From CAZDUS01 sp044344495 (GTDB taxonomy: Bacteria; Verrucomicrobiota; Kiritimatiellia; CAIKKV01; CAITUY01): a DNA stretch of 24,442 bases. Position 1 is the first letter of the stretch. Each line of letters opens with the position of its first letter. Location of the stretch: positions 1 to 24,442 of the forward strand of contig JBIJCW010000011.1 in NCBI GenBank assembly GCA_044344495.1, given 5' to 3'. The notes under the pieces are model-generated. The model was not told where the DNA came from, searched no databases, and was given only the letters and a program-made list of their open reading frames with translations. Shown in pieces: positions 8,856 to 16,869 of this stretch. The position numbers and the translations under genes are program-made.

Positions 8856-9868
8856 CTACACCCGCCTCACCATTGCCCAAGGTTACCGTCGCCATCATCA
8901 GTTGGGACCGCCTGCATTATCTCCGGGCCACCCTCGAATCAGCCCGGCGTTGCATCCACTACCCAAACCTCGAGTGGATTGTCAGCGACAACGAATCCTC
9001 CGAACCGGGACTGCCCGAATATCTCCAATCCCTGGATTGGGTTGACATCAAATTGATCAAACGGCAAACCCACGCCGCCGCCATGAATGAAGTCGTGGCC
9101 CGATCCTCCGGGGAACTTCTCCTGCTCTGGCCTGATGATGTACAGTTCGTCGTTGAGGGCGACTGGATGGTGGATCTCGCGGAACTCATGACGGAGTATC
9201 CTTATATCGGCAGTGTAGGCCTCGACGGATTACGAACTTGCACCTTGATCTCACTCTTCAAGCCACTCTGGCACCGTGATCCCCGCGAATGGCTCAGGGA
9301 ATTCCGCCGGTTTGGTTTCGGGTCCCGGTTCAGTCGCCTATTGACATCCTCACGAGGATTCCAAGTGCGGACCTGCGGACCGGCCTTGCCGGGGATTTGC
9401 CCCTCTGGTATTCCCAGTTTGACACGGCTGGATGTATGGCGTCGCCTCGGGCCGTGGAAAACCACACAGGAAAAAACTACCAACATCATTGATTCATCGC
9501 TCGGCGCCGAGGATGACATGATCCTGCGATTCAGGAATAGTCGATGGCCCCTGCAAACCGCTTTACCCCTGATCCCGGTTGCGGCTGACATCATCACCGA
9601 CCCAACTGGGTGCAAAGCAAAGAACAGGGGCCGCTACCGTTATGGTGTCTATACACCACCTCCCTCAGGCTCCTTCTACTATCAAATCCGCCCCCAATCG
9701 GAGATCGCCCCGCCATCCCACTCCATCCCGCTTTCATTCAAGGACATTACGACCCCGTTAGGGTTCTCGATCCCCGTGGATGCCAATGGTGACCGACTCA
9801 AGGCCTCCATCAACACGTCAGTTGTCTTTGATCGTGAATTGAACCAATTCGTTCCAAACGCCTCCTGA
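8852..9868 (+). CDS. GT2-like glycosyltransferase
   Basis: GT-A protein of 338 aa. KVTVAIISWDRLHYLRATLE (10-29) is a typical GT2 opening. The loop at 46-50 (DNESS) and WPDD (93-96) stand at the nucleotide- and metal-binding positions. The C-terminal part, after a LGAEDDMILRFRNS stretch, is not a standard GT2 tail and looks family-specific. ATG 8852 is selected because it makes an ATGA overlap with the upstream stop and sits ten codons before the first strand. An upstream ATG at 8729 would add 41 residues entirely inside the neighbouring gene. Likely co-translated with 7737-8855. Confidence 0.8.
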   Translation: MTTPASPLPKVTVAIISWDRLHYLRATLESARRCIHYPNLEWIVSDNESSEPGLPEYLQSLDWVDIKLIKRQTHAAAMNEVVARSSGELLLLWPDDVQFVVEGDWMVDLAELMTEYPYIGSVGLDGLRTCTLISLFKPLWHRDPREWLREFRRFGFGSRFSRLLTSSRGFQVRTCGPALPGICPSGIPSLTRLDVWRRLGPWKTTQEKTTNIIDSSLGAEDDMILRFRNSRWPLQTALPLIPVAADIITDPTGCKAKNRGRYRYGVYTPPPSGSFYYQIRPQSEIAPPSHSIPLSFKDITTPLGFSIPVDANGDRLKASINTSVVFDRELNQFVPNAS

Positions 9869-9871
9869 GTC

Positions 9872-10909
9872 ATGCCCAGCTCACCCACCATCAGCGTCAT
9901 CCTTCCCGTTCACAACGGGGGCTCCTACCTGCAGGCGGCAATCACCAGCATCTTGAGCCAAACCTGCGCTGATTTTGAATTCATCATCGTCAACGACGCC
10001 TCAACCGATCAATCCCGGCAAACCATCCTCTCAAACACGGACCCTCGCATTCGCTACCTCGAAAACGAAACCTGCGCGGGTATTTCAACCGCCCTCAACC
10101 GTGGATTGGATACGGCTCAAGGACGATACGTCGCACGAATGGATGCCGACGACATCAGCCACCCAAAACGCCTTGAAACCCAACTCCGATTTCTTGATGA
10201 GAACCCCCACATTGCCCTCTGCGGCACATGGGTCAATATCTTTGGGCACAGCCCCCCCCCCAAGGTGTTTAAGCGCCCCACCCACTACGACGATATTCAA
10301 GCAGCCTTGCTGTTCGAAAATCCGCTTGTTCACCCTACTGTCATGTTCAACCGCCCCCTCTTCATGAATCATAACCTCCGCTATCAGCAGGCTTTCAATG
10401 GCGCTGAAGACTACGACCTATGGGCCCGGGCCTTGCATCTTTTCCCGGGCGTCAACCTGCGGGCCGTCCTACTCGACTACCGTCAACACCCCACCAGCAT
10501 TACAACGCGGCTGCACGGCACGATGAAGACCCACACCCAGCGGGTCATGCTACGGGAACTCGGACGTCTCGGATTATCACCCGACGACACGCAAATGGCT
10601 CTCCACACCGCCATCAGCCAAGATGCCTGCCCCGCCAGAACGCAGGCCATGGATCACCTGAAACAGGTTGAGCAATGGCTATCAACTCTGATGTCCGCAA
10701 ACAGCGCCACGCTTGCGGTGCCGGCACACGCATTGCGCGACTATACCGGTCAACTATGGTTGCGATGTTGCCTAACCGTAACCCGCACAGGAACCCCGTG
10801 CATCCGAGAATTCTGGCGATCCCCCCTGCACGCGCCTACACGTTTCTCAAACACCGCCATCATGCTTGCGGCCACCGTCCAGGCCACTGCAAGAGGCATG
10901 AAGAAATGA
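9872..10909 (+). CDS. GT2-family glycosyltransferase with an internal poly-C tract
   Basis: Inverting GT-A enzyme of 345 aa. TISVILPVHNGGSYLQAAIT (6-25), the nucleotide loop VNDASTDQS (40-48), the metal motif MDADD (90-94) and the base-region EDYDLW (179-184) are all intact, the classical GT2 profile seen in O-antigen and capsule enzymes. Pro128-130 are encoded within a run of ten C residues (10252-10261), between the catalytic core and the acceptor half. Loss or gain of one C would frameshift the protein and remove the EDYDLW region. The version here is in frame. The gene starts 3 nt after the previous stop and ends in an ATGA overlap with the next. Confidence 0.87.
   Translation: MPSSPTISVILPVHNGGSYLQAAITSILSQTCADFEFIIVNDASTDQSRQTILSNTDPRIRYLENETCAGISTALNRGLDTAQGRYVARMDADDISHPKRLETQLRFLDENPHIALCGTWVNIFGHSPPPKVFKRPTHYDDIQAALLFENPLVHPTVMFNRPLFMNHNLRYQQAFNGAEDYDLWARALHLFPGVNLRAVLLDYRQHPTSITTRLHGTMKTHTQRVMLRELGRLGLSPDDTQMALHTAISQDACPARTQAMDHLKQVEQWLSTLMSANSATLAVPAHALRDYTGQLWLRCCLTVTRTGTPCIREFWRSPLHAPTRFSNTAIMLAATVQATARGMKK
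10252..10261 (+). repeat. C10 homopolymer inside a glycosyltransferase gene
   Basis: Ten consecutive C residues in frame, spanning the last base of an AGC serine codon and three CCC proline codons. It is the longest mononucleotide run noticed in the window. The other C runs are 7-8 long. Tracts of this length in surface-glycan genes are known slipped-strand sites in other bacteria. Whether this one varies is unknown. Confidence 0.8.
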
Positions 10910-12156
10910 AAATTACCGCCATCAATTCCCGTTATCATGGAGGCGGGGCCGCCGCAGTCGCAGCAACCTTGGCCAAAACCCTCGCGGCGGTGGGTCATGA
11001 ATCAAGAATGCTAACCGGTTCGCATGAACCGACGCCGCCAGACGTGACGGCCGTTCCATTGCCATGGCGCGCCCGACTCCCCTATCACACGGTCAATCTC
11101 CTCGGCATGAACTACTTCGGCATCACTGGTGTCCGCCGGTGGCTCAATCACCCCTTCGTCCGCACAGCCGATGTGGTACATCTTCACAACATCCATGGGG
11201 GCTTCTTCAACCCTCTGTGGCTGAACCGACTTTCGCGCACGAAACCTCTCGTATGGACCTTGCACGACATGTGGCCACTCACCGGCCATTGCGCGCATAG
11301 CTTCGATTGTGAACGCTGGAAAACGGGGTGCGGATATTGCCCGTACCCCTGCGTCTACCCCCCGATCAGGCATGATGCCACCCGCTGGGAATGGCGACTG
11401 AAACGCAACATCTACCAAAGGTCAAACATCACACTCATCTCACCCAGCCGCTGGTTGGCAACGCTCGTTTCCCAGAGTTTCATGACCCATTTCCCCATTC
11501 AGGTCATACCCAACGCCATTGACACCTCCATCTATACGCCGCAACCATCCGCTGATTGGAGGCGCAAAATGAAAATCGCCTCCGATCAACACGTACTGCT
11601 TTTCGTTGCCGAAAATATCAACAGCCCATTCAAGCACTTCGAATTCATCCCATTAGTCATAGAACATATCCCATCGAACTTGCGTCGCCACATGACGCTT
11701 CTGGTCATGGGTGCCCGCCCCCCTGCAAACGCTCCACACCTCAACGTCAACACTCGCTATCTTGGCCCCATTCTTAGCGCAACCCAGAAAGCCGAAGTCT
11801 TTTCGGCAGCGTCACTCCTTGTCTACCCGACTCGCGCCGATAATTTTCCCGTGACGATCCAAGAAGCCCTCGCCTGTGGCTGCCCTATCGTGGCAGAAGA
11901 CGTCGGCGGTGTCGGCGAATTGGTCCGCTCCGGCGTGACAGGCTTTCTAGCGCCACCCAATGACGCCCACGCCTTTGCCGATGGAATCAGCCAGTTATGC
12001 ACTGACCCGCAGATCCGCTCAACCATGCAGGCAAACTGCCGCGCCATCGCTGTCGCTGAATACAGCATGGATCTTCATGTTCAACGCATTTGCGCAGTCT
12101 ACGAGAAAACCGTGAACCGCTTCCACCACACACACAACCCGGCCCCAACACCATGA
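10906..12156 (+). CDS. GT4-family glycosyltransferase with a cysteine cluster (WcaC-like)
   Basis: GT-B enzyme of 416 aa. The N-terminus KITAINSRYHGGGAAAVA (2-19) has the glycine loop. Central VVHLHNIHGGFFNP (90-103) and WTLHDMWPLTGHC (117-129) open a conserved block with Cys129, Cys135, Cys142, Cys145 and Cys149 (HC, DCERW, TGCGYCPYPC). This block is seen in colanic-acid-type WcaC-like transferases, where the cysteines look metal- or disulfide-forming. The donor half has DNFPVTIQE (312-320), a D-x7-E variant, then ALACGCPIVAEDVGG. ATG 10906 overlaps the upstream stop as ATGA. The longer frame from 10675 would add 77 residues lying over the preceding gene. The stop overlaps the next start as ATGA. 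Confidence 0.86.
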   Translation: MKITAINSRYHGGGAAAVAATLAKTLAAVGHESRMLTGSHEPTPPDVTAVPLPWRARLPYHTVNLLGMNYFGITGVRRWLNHPFVRTADVVHLHNIHGGFFNPLWLNRLSRTKPLVWTLHDMWPLTGHCAHSFDCERWKTGCGYCPYPCVYPPIRHDATRWEWRLKRNIYQRSNITLISPSRWLATLVSQSFMTHFPIQVIPNAIDTSIYTPQPSADWRRKMKIASDQHVLLFVAENINSPFKHFEFIPLVIEHIPSNLRRHMTLLVMGARPPANAPHLNVNTRYLGPILSATQKAEVFSAASLLVYPTRADNFPVTIQEALACGCPIVAEDVGGVGELVRSGVTGFLAPPNDAHAFADGISQLCTDPQIRSTMQANCRAIAVAEYSMDLHVQRICAVYEKTVNRFHHTHNPAPTP

Positions 12157-13265
12157 AACACCGCATCTGCATCATCGCCGACGCTCTGGATGAACAGTAC
12201 GCCGGCGTCTACACCTATGCCCGCGAACTCATCACCCACCTTCTCGCACTGGACCACGACAACGAATACACCTTCATCCACCAGACAAAAAACCCCTTCT
12301 TCGACGGACAGCGGGAAATCATCCTGCCTCTGAACCGCGCCAATCCTATCGATGTCTTCCACCGGAAAATCGTCCGGGTAAACAAAGCGCTTCGCGAACA
12401 CCAGTTCGACCTCGTCCACGATCTTTTTCACATCCCCCCGTTCGCGTTCCAACCAACACCTTCCAAAACCGTGGTCACCATTCACGACCTGACCCCAATC
12501 CTTTACCCCCCCTGGCACCCCCGTGTCACAGTCATCACCCATCGCCTAATCCTGCCCCGCGTCTTCAGGGACTGCACCCATGTCATCGCCGATTCCTCAT
12601 CAACTGCTAACGACATCCACAGACTCTACGAACATTTGCATCCCACCGTTTCCGTGGTCCCGCTAGGAACCCGTGGCCTGCCAATGCCACCGGATAGACC
12701 CAGGGATTTCCCTTTCCTTCTCTTTGTGGGAACACTGGAACCAAGAAAGAACATCCCCGTCCTGATCGAAACCTTTGAGCAGATCAGAAAGGCAGGTCGA
12801 CCTGAAAAACTGATCATCATTGGCAAAAAAGGTTGGCATTATGACGAGTCGCTGCATCGCATCCACGCCTCGCCTCTTTCGTCCGATATCATCGTGAAAG
12901 GCTTCATGGATGAACCCGAATTGTCATGGCATTATCACCATGCATCCGCTTTCGTCTATCCCAGCCTCTACGAGGGATTCGGCTTGCCCATTCTCGAGTC
13001 CATGGCCTGCGGCTGCCCCGTGGTCACCTCTAATACATCAAGCATCCCCGAAGTCGTCGGCGATGCCGGACTCATGGCCCCTCCCATGGATGCAAAAGCG
13101 TTGGCCGGCCAACTGCTGACCGTGCTAACCCAACCCGCCCTCGCCAGGGAACTCGCCCGGCGCGGTCGCGAAAGGGCACACGCCCTTTCCTGGGAGAACA
13201 CCGCCAGACAGACCCTGCAGGTCTATCAGTCCATCCTCGCTTCTCCAGGAAAAGCAACCCCATGA
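12153..13265 (+). CDS. GT4-family glycosyltransferase (mannosyltransferase-like)
   Basis: Retaining GT-B enzyme of 370 aa with textbook motifs: YAGVYTYARELITHLL (16-31), VVTIHDLTPILYP (107-119), linker VSVVPLG (166-172), FLLFVGTLEPRKNIPVLIET (188-207), and EGFGLPILE (274-282) followed by SMACGCPVVTSNTSSIPEV. The E-x7-E loop is almost identical to that of 2912-4027, suggesting an old duplication or the same donor class. ATG 12153 is chosen for its ATGA overlap with the upstream stop. Extension to 12090 would add 21 residues over the previous gene with no homology sign. A C7 run (12506-12512) is present in the coding region. Confidence 0.9.
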   Translation: MKHRICIIADALDEQYAGVYTYARELITHLLALDHDNEYTFIHQTKNPFFDGQREIILPLNRANPIDVFHRKIVRVNKALREHQFDLVHDLFHIPPFAFQPTPSKTVVTIHDLTPILYPPWHPRVTVITHRLILPRVFRDCTHVIADSSSTANDIHRLYEHLHPTVSVVPLGTRGLPMPPDRPRDFPFLLFVGTLEPRKNIPVLIETFEQIRKAGRPEKLIIIGKKGWHYDESLHRIHASPLSSDIIVKGFMDEPELSWHYHHASAFVYPSLYEGFGLPILESMACGCPVVTSNTSSIPEVVGDAGLMAPPMDAKALAGQLLTVLTQPALARELARRGRERAHALSWENTARQTLQVYQSILASPGKATP

Positions 13266-14167
13266 CACCATACCACCCTCTCGTCTCAATCATCACCCCT
13301 TCCCTGAATCAGGGTCGATTCATCGCCACCACACTCGAAAGCATAGCCAACCAATCCTACCCCAACATCGAACATATCATCATCGACGGCGGCTCCACGG
13401 ATGAATCCATCGCCATCATCAGTGAATACGCCAAGGCACACCCCGGTCGCGTCACCTGGATATCCGAGCCTGACCGGGGCCAGGCCGACGCCATCAACAA
13501 GGGGATGCGCCGCGCCTCTGGTTCCATCATTGCCTACCTGAATTCCGACGACACCTATGAGCCGGAAACCGTCGCCCGGGTGGTAACATTCTTCCGTGAT
13601 AATCCGGATATCGCACTGGTACACGGCATGGGGTTACACATCGGCCCGGAGGGCCATCCGCTGGACGCCTACCCCTCCCACCCCTGTGATCACATCGCCT
13701 TGGCTGAGAATTGCCCCATCTGCCAGCCCACCGCGTTCTGGCAACGGAATGTGATCGACACCATCGGGTTCTTCAACCCCAATCTGCGCTTTACCATGGA
13801 TTACGATTACTGGATCAGGATCAGTGCACGGTTGCGCATCGGGTTCATTCCCAAACATCTGGCCAACACACGACTCCACTCCGACGCCAAAACCGTCAGC
13901 CTGAGGCATCCCATACACCGCGAAATTGTCACCATGGTAAAATCACATTATGGGCGCGTCTCCGACCATTGGATTTTCTCCTACGCACATTCGTTTCCAA
14001 TGATTCATCGCTTGAGACAAGGCAACGTCTTCATGTTCTCAGCATATATTGTCGCTTTCGTCTGCACATCCGCGTGGCTATTCCTTCGCTACAATCATTA
14101 CATCCCTCTCAGGACCATCACGCTATTCTTCAAGACCTTGGCGGGCCATCCAACAAGGACGGTATAG
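13262..14167 (+). CDS. GT2-family glycosyltransferase with C-terminal hydrophobic segment
   Basis: GT-A enzyme of 301 aa and the last gene of the glycan run. LVSIITPSLNQGRFIATTLE (7-26), IDGGSTDES (41-49), PDRGQADAINKG (70-81), NSDD (94-97) and MDYDYWIRIS (179-188) are present, the same subfamily as 4020-4937. The tail has a hydrophobic stretch (about 257-277, FMFSAYIVAFVCTSAWLFLRY) that may anchor the enzyme to the inner membrane near a lipid-linked acceptor. The start overlaps the previous stop as ATGA. A weak AGGA lies 11 nt upstream. The stop codon falls in the loop of a short hairpin (14158-14172). Confidence 0.88.
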   Translation: MTPYHPLVSIITPSLNQGRFIATTLESIANQSYPNIEHIIIDGGSTDESIAIISEYAKAHPGRVTWISEPDRGQADAINKGMRRASGSIIAYLNSDDTYEPETVARVVTFFRDNPDIALVHGMGLHIGPEGHPLDAYPSHPCDHIALAENCPICQPTAFWQRNVIDTIGFFNPNLRFTMDYDYWIRISARLRIGFIPKHLANTRLHSDAKTVSLRHPIHREIVTMVKSHYGRVSDHWIFSYAHSFPMIHRLRQGNVFMFSAYIVAFVCTSAWLFLRYNHYIPLRTITLFFKTLAGHPTRTV

Positions 14168-14172
14168 CCGTC
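14158..14172 (+). terminator. Short hairpin at the end of the glycosyltransferase run
   Basis: GACGG, loop TATAG, CCGTC: a perfect 5-bp stem whose loop contains the TAG stop of the last glycosyltransferase. No T-tract follows, so a rho-independent terminator is only weakly supported. Confidence 0.2.
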
Positions 14173-14401
14173 ATCACACCCCCCATTGCCCTCTTATCCG
14201 CGGTTCTTGCCGCACAAGTCAGCCCTGATCCTCCGCCCATGACAGCGGTATCACGACTTGCCTCACGGCGCCTCTGACCCGCAGTTCTTCGGGGCCCCGC
14301 CGTCCTCGTCCTCTGCAATAACCCGCCTCCGCTGGAGCGAAAGGTTAGCCTTTGCCGCCATCCTCGCCCCTACAGAGAGACCCTGCTGGACATCCATCCG
14401 C
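14168..14401. other. Intergenic region between convergent operons, no gene seen
   Basis: This 234-bp stretch separates the glycosyltransferase run from the oppositely transcribed sugar-transport operon. I see no supported coding region or tRNA. It contains a perfect palindrome CGGGGCCCCG (14290-14299) and a small hairpin AAAGG-TTAG-CCTTT (14340-14353), readable as a stem on both strands, as a shared terminator would be, but without T-tracts. The 15 bases from 14291 match 14 of 15 bases at 19709-19723, on the other side of the operon. Confidence 0.6.
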
Positions 14402-15361
14402 TTATCTTGGGCCTTGTGTCTCGGACCCGCGCCTGAACCGGTCGAGCCCCACGGCGGCTACAATAATCAGGCCTGTCACGATCTCCTGAACCCAGTTGGG
14501 TAGATCCATCTTCGTGCAGCCGTTGGCCACCACCGTCATGATCAGCGCGCCGATCAGACTTCCAAGCACCGACCCCTGCCCGCCCGCCAGACTGCCGCCG
14601 CCGATCACCACCGCCGCGATTACATCCAACTCCATGCCCGCCGCCGTGGTCGGATCTCCTACCGTCAGATAGGAGTACTGCAGCACCCCGGCCAACGCGG
14701 CAAAGCACGAGGCCAGTATGTACACCAGCAACTTGGTCCCTTCCACCGGCACCCCGCAGAGCCGGGCCGTCTGCTCGTTGGATCCGATGGCAAAAATATG
14801 CCGCCCGCGCCGCGTATAGTGCAGGAAACCGGCAACAACCACCGACAGAACAAGCGCCATCCAAACGCCCGGCGGCACCAGCATCCAGCGTTGCTCCGCC
14901 GACACCGCGTTGAGCAACTGGTTAAGCCACGTCCCCGGCGTCACGACCATCGTCTCATGGGCAAGCCCCTTGGCGGCCCCGCGCACTGCCCCCCACATCC
15001 CCAGCGTCACAATGAATGGCGACAGCCGTAACCTCGTGATCAACCCCCCAATCACACCCCCGCACACCGCCCCAAACCCCACCGCACCCAATGCCGCCGC
15101 CAGGGGCGGCCATCCCGCGTTCAGCAGAAGCGACAGCGTGACCGTGCAAAGCGCAATCTGCGACCCCACCGACAGATCAATCCCACCACTGATAATAACC
15201 AGCGTCATACCCAACGCAGCCGTCCCCACCACGGCCGTCTGCAACAACATGATTTCCAGGTTGTCCGGCGTCGGGAACTTGTGCGGACGAAGTGCCGAAA
15301 ACAGCACCACGACAAAGACCAGCCCGATGAGCGGGCCCAGTTTCCGAATCCATGCGTTCAT
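14402..15361 (-). CDS. Sugar ABC transporter permease, RbsC-like
   Basis: Membrane subunit (319 aa) of a periplasmic-binding-protein-dependent sugar importer (BPD_transp_2 / ribose-type family). It is hydrophobic throughout, with repeated membrane helices. Two family hallmarks are clear: ISGGIDLSVGS (57-67) and GRHIFAIGSNEQTARLCGVP (186-205), the cytoplasmic coupling region. VVIGGGSLAGGQGS follows near the C-terminus. The start overlaps the ATPase stop as ATGA, so the two are co-translated. One permease gene alone implies a homodimeric channel, as in E. coli RbsC. Last gene of the operon that begins with fucI; substrate inferred from that neighbour. Confidence 0.93.
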   Translation of the reverse strand: MNAWIRKLGPLIGLVFVVVLFSALRPHKFPTPDNLEIMLLQTAVVGTAALGMTLVIISGGIDLSVGSQIALCTVTLSLLLNAGWPPLAAALGAVGFGAVCGGVIGGLITRLRLSPFIVTLGMWGAVRGAAKGLAHETMVVTPGTWLNQLLNAVSAEQRWMLVPPGVWMALVLSVVVAGFLHYTRRGRHIFAIGSNEQTARLCGVPVEGTKLLVYILASCFAALAGVLQYSYLTVGDPTTAAGMELDVIAAVVIGGGSLAGGQGSVLGSLIGALIMTVVANGCTKMDLPNWVQEIVTGLIIVAAVGLDRFRRGSETQGPR

Positions 15362-16869
15362 ACCACTCCTGTCGATTCAGCCATGATGCTGTGTTCGTCA
15401 ACTTCACTAACCGGGCGGGCCGGCCCCAACTCACCGCGGCACATCACCGCCACCCGGTCGCAAACCCCCAACAATTCCGGCAGGTAGTTGCTGACCATCA
15501 GGACGGCCTTCCCCCGCGCCGCCAGCGCGTCAATGACCCGGTAAATCTGCGCCTTGGACCCAACATCAATGCCTCGCGTCGGCTCGTCAAGTAACAGGAC
15601 ATCCACGTCGTGATGAAGCAGCCGGCCAAAAGCCACCTTCTGCTGATTGCCGCCCGAGAGCGATTGCACCGCCTGCCCCGGATCACCACACTTAATCTGT
15701 AGCTCCGCGATCCACCGCCGCGTGACCTCCGCCTGACGCCGCGGCAGGACCAGCCCCCACGGCCCCAGTCCCTCGAGACGCGATAGCGTCGTGTTATCCG
15801 CCACCGAGAGCGTTTGCGCCAGTCCTTCGTTCTTCCGGTCTTCACTCACCATCCCCATCCCCTGCGCCCACCGCCGGGCCGGTGAGGCAGGGCCTACATA
15901 CCCGCCCACCCGTACCGTCCCCCGCCGGACCGGCGCCAACCCGAACACCGTCCGCAGGAATTCAGTCCGGCCCGCACCCACCAGACCGGCAATCCCCAGC
16001 ACTTCCCCACGCCGTAGCATCAGCGAAGCCCTGACCGGCTTATCCGCACCGGCCAACCCATCCACTTCCAACAGGACCTCGCCCGCCATCCGCGGCGACC
16101 GCGGATACAGATCCTTGACCTCACGCCCCACCATCTGCTCGATAATCCGCGCCGCTGGCGTGGATGCCGTCGCCCCTTCGCCTACGCTGTGCCCGTCGCG
16201 CAATACAACAAACCGGTCGCTGATGGCTTTGACTTCCTCGAGAAAATGGGAAATGTAGACGATCGCATAACCACGCTGCTTGAGGTCCCGGACCCTCGCG
16301 AACAGGTGCTGTATGTCTTCACGGGCCAGACTGCTGGTCGGTTCATCCAGAACCAGCACCCGGCACCCCACCGCCAACGCCCGGGCGATCTCAACTATCT
16401 GCCGGTCGGCAATCGTCAACCGCTCCACCCTCGCGTCGGGTGCGATATCGGACCGGCCCAGTTCCTTGAGCGCCGCCACCGCCTTGCGCCGCATGTCATC
16501 CCGTCGAAGGAACCCACTCCGGACCGGTTCCATCCCCAGGAGAATATTCTCCATCACCGACAAATGGGGCGCCAGTGCCAGTTCCTGGTAGATCATCGCC
16601 ACTCCGGCCAGACGGGCTTCATGCGGCGTCCGCGGAAGGTAGGGAACCCCGTCAAGCCACATCTCGCCGGCATCCGGCGGATGCGCGCCGGAGAGCACCT
16701 TCATGAGCGTGCTTTTCCCGGCCCCATTCTCCCCAACCAGGGCCAGAATCTGTCCGGAATCAACCCGCAAATCAACGCCCCCCAGGGCCTGGGTTGCCCC
16801 GAACGCCTTGCGGATACCTCTCATCAGCAGGCGCGGCGGACTGGCGGTTGGACTGGCGTCCATGGCCAT
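15358..16869 (-). CDS. Sugar ABC transporter ATP-binding protein, two NBDs, RbsA-like
   Basis: Energy-coupling subunit of 503 aa with two fused nucleotide-binding domains, normal for the ribose/galactose importer class. The first domain has Walker A GENGAGKST (46-54), Q-loop IYQE (93-96), the relaxed signature LTIADRQIVEIARAL (151-165) and Walker B VLVLDEPTSS (171-180). The second has a degenerate Walker A, GLVGAGRT (295-302), lacking the lysine as usual in this family, then LSGGNQQKV (404-412) and LLLDEPTRG (425-433). The start at 16869 overlaps the binding-protein stop by one base (TGATG). A second ATG at 16863 is possible. No SD is visible, so translation probably couples to the upstream gene. 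Confidence 0.93.
   Translation of the reverse strand: MAMDASPTASPPRLLMRGIRKAFGATQALGGVDLRVDSGQILALVGENGAGKSTLMKVLSGAHPPDAGEMWLDGVPYLPRTPHEARLAGVAMIYQELALAPHLSVMENILLGMEPVRSGFLRRDDMRRKAVAALKELGRSDIAPDARVERLTIADRQIVEIARALAVGCRVLVLDEPTSSLAREDIQHLFARVRDLKQRGYAIVYISHFLEEVKAISDRFVVLRDGHSVGEGATASTPAARIIEQMVGREVKDLYPRSPRMAGEVLLEVDGLAGADKPVRASLMLRRGEVLGIAGLVGAGRTEFLRTVFGLAPVRRGTVRVGGYVGPASPARRWAQGMGMVSEDRKNEGLAQTLSVADNTTLSRLEGLGPWGLVLPRRQAEVTRRWIAELQIKCGDPGQAVQSLSGGNQQKVAFGRLLHHDVDVLLLDEPTRGIDVGSKAQIYRVIDALAARGKAVLMVSNYLPELLGVCDRVAVMCRGELGPARPVSEVDEHSIMAESTGVV

Noticed and set aside
10675..10905. Longer N-terminus for the cysteine-cluster glycosyltransferase
   Set aside because: The added 77 residues lie inside the upstream gene in another frame. 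ATG 10906 gives the same ATGA overlap as other junctions and begins at the first beta strand.
14340..14353. AAAGG-TTAG-CCTTT as a strong rho-independent terminator
   Set aside because: The stem is only 5 bp, partly A-T, and no T-tract follows on either strand. It is described only as part of the intergenic region.
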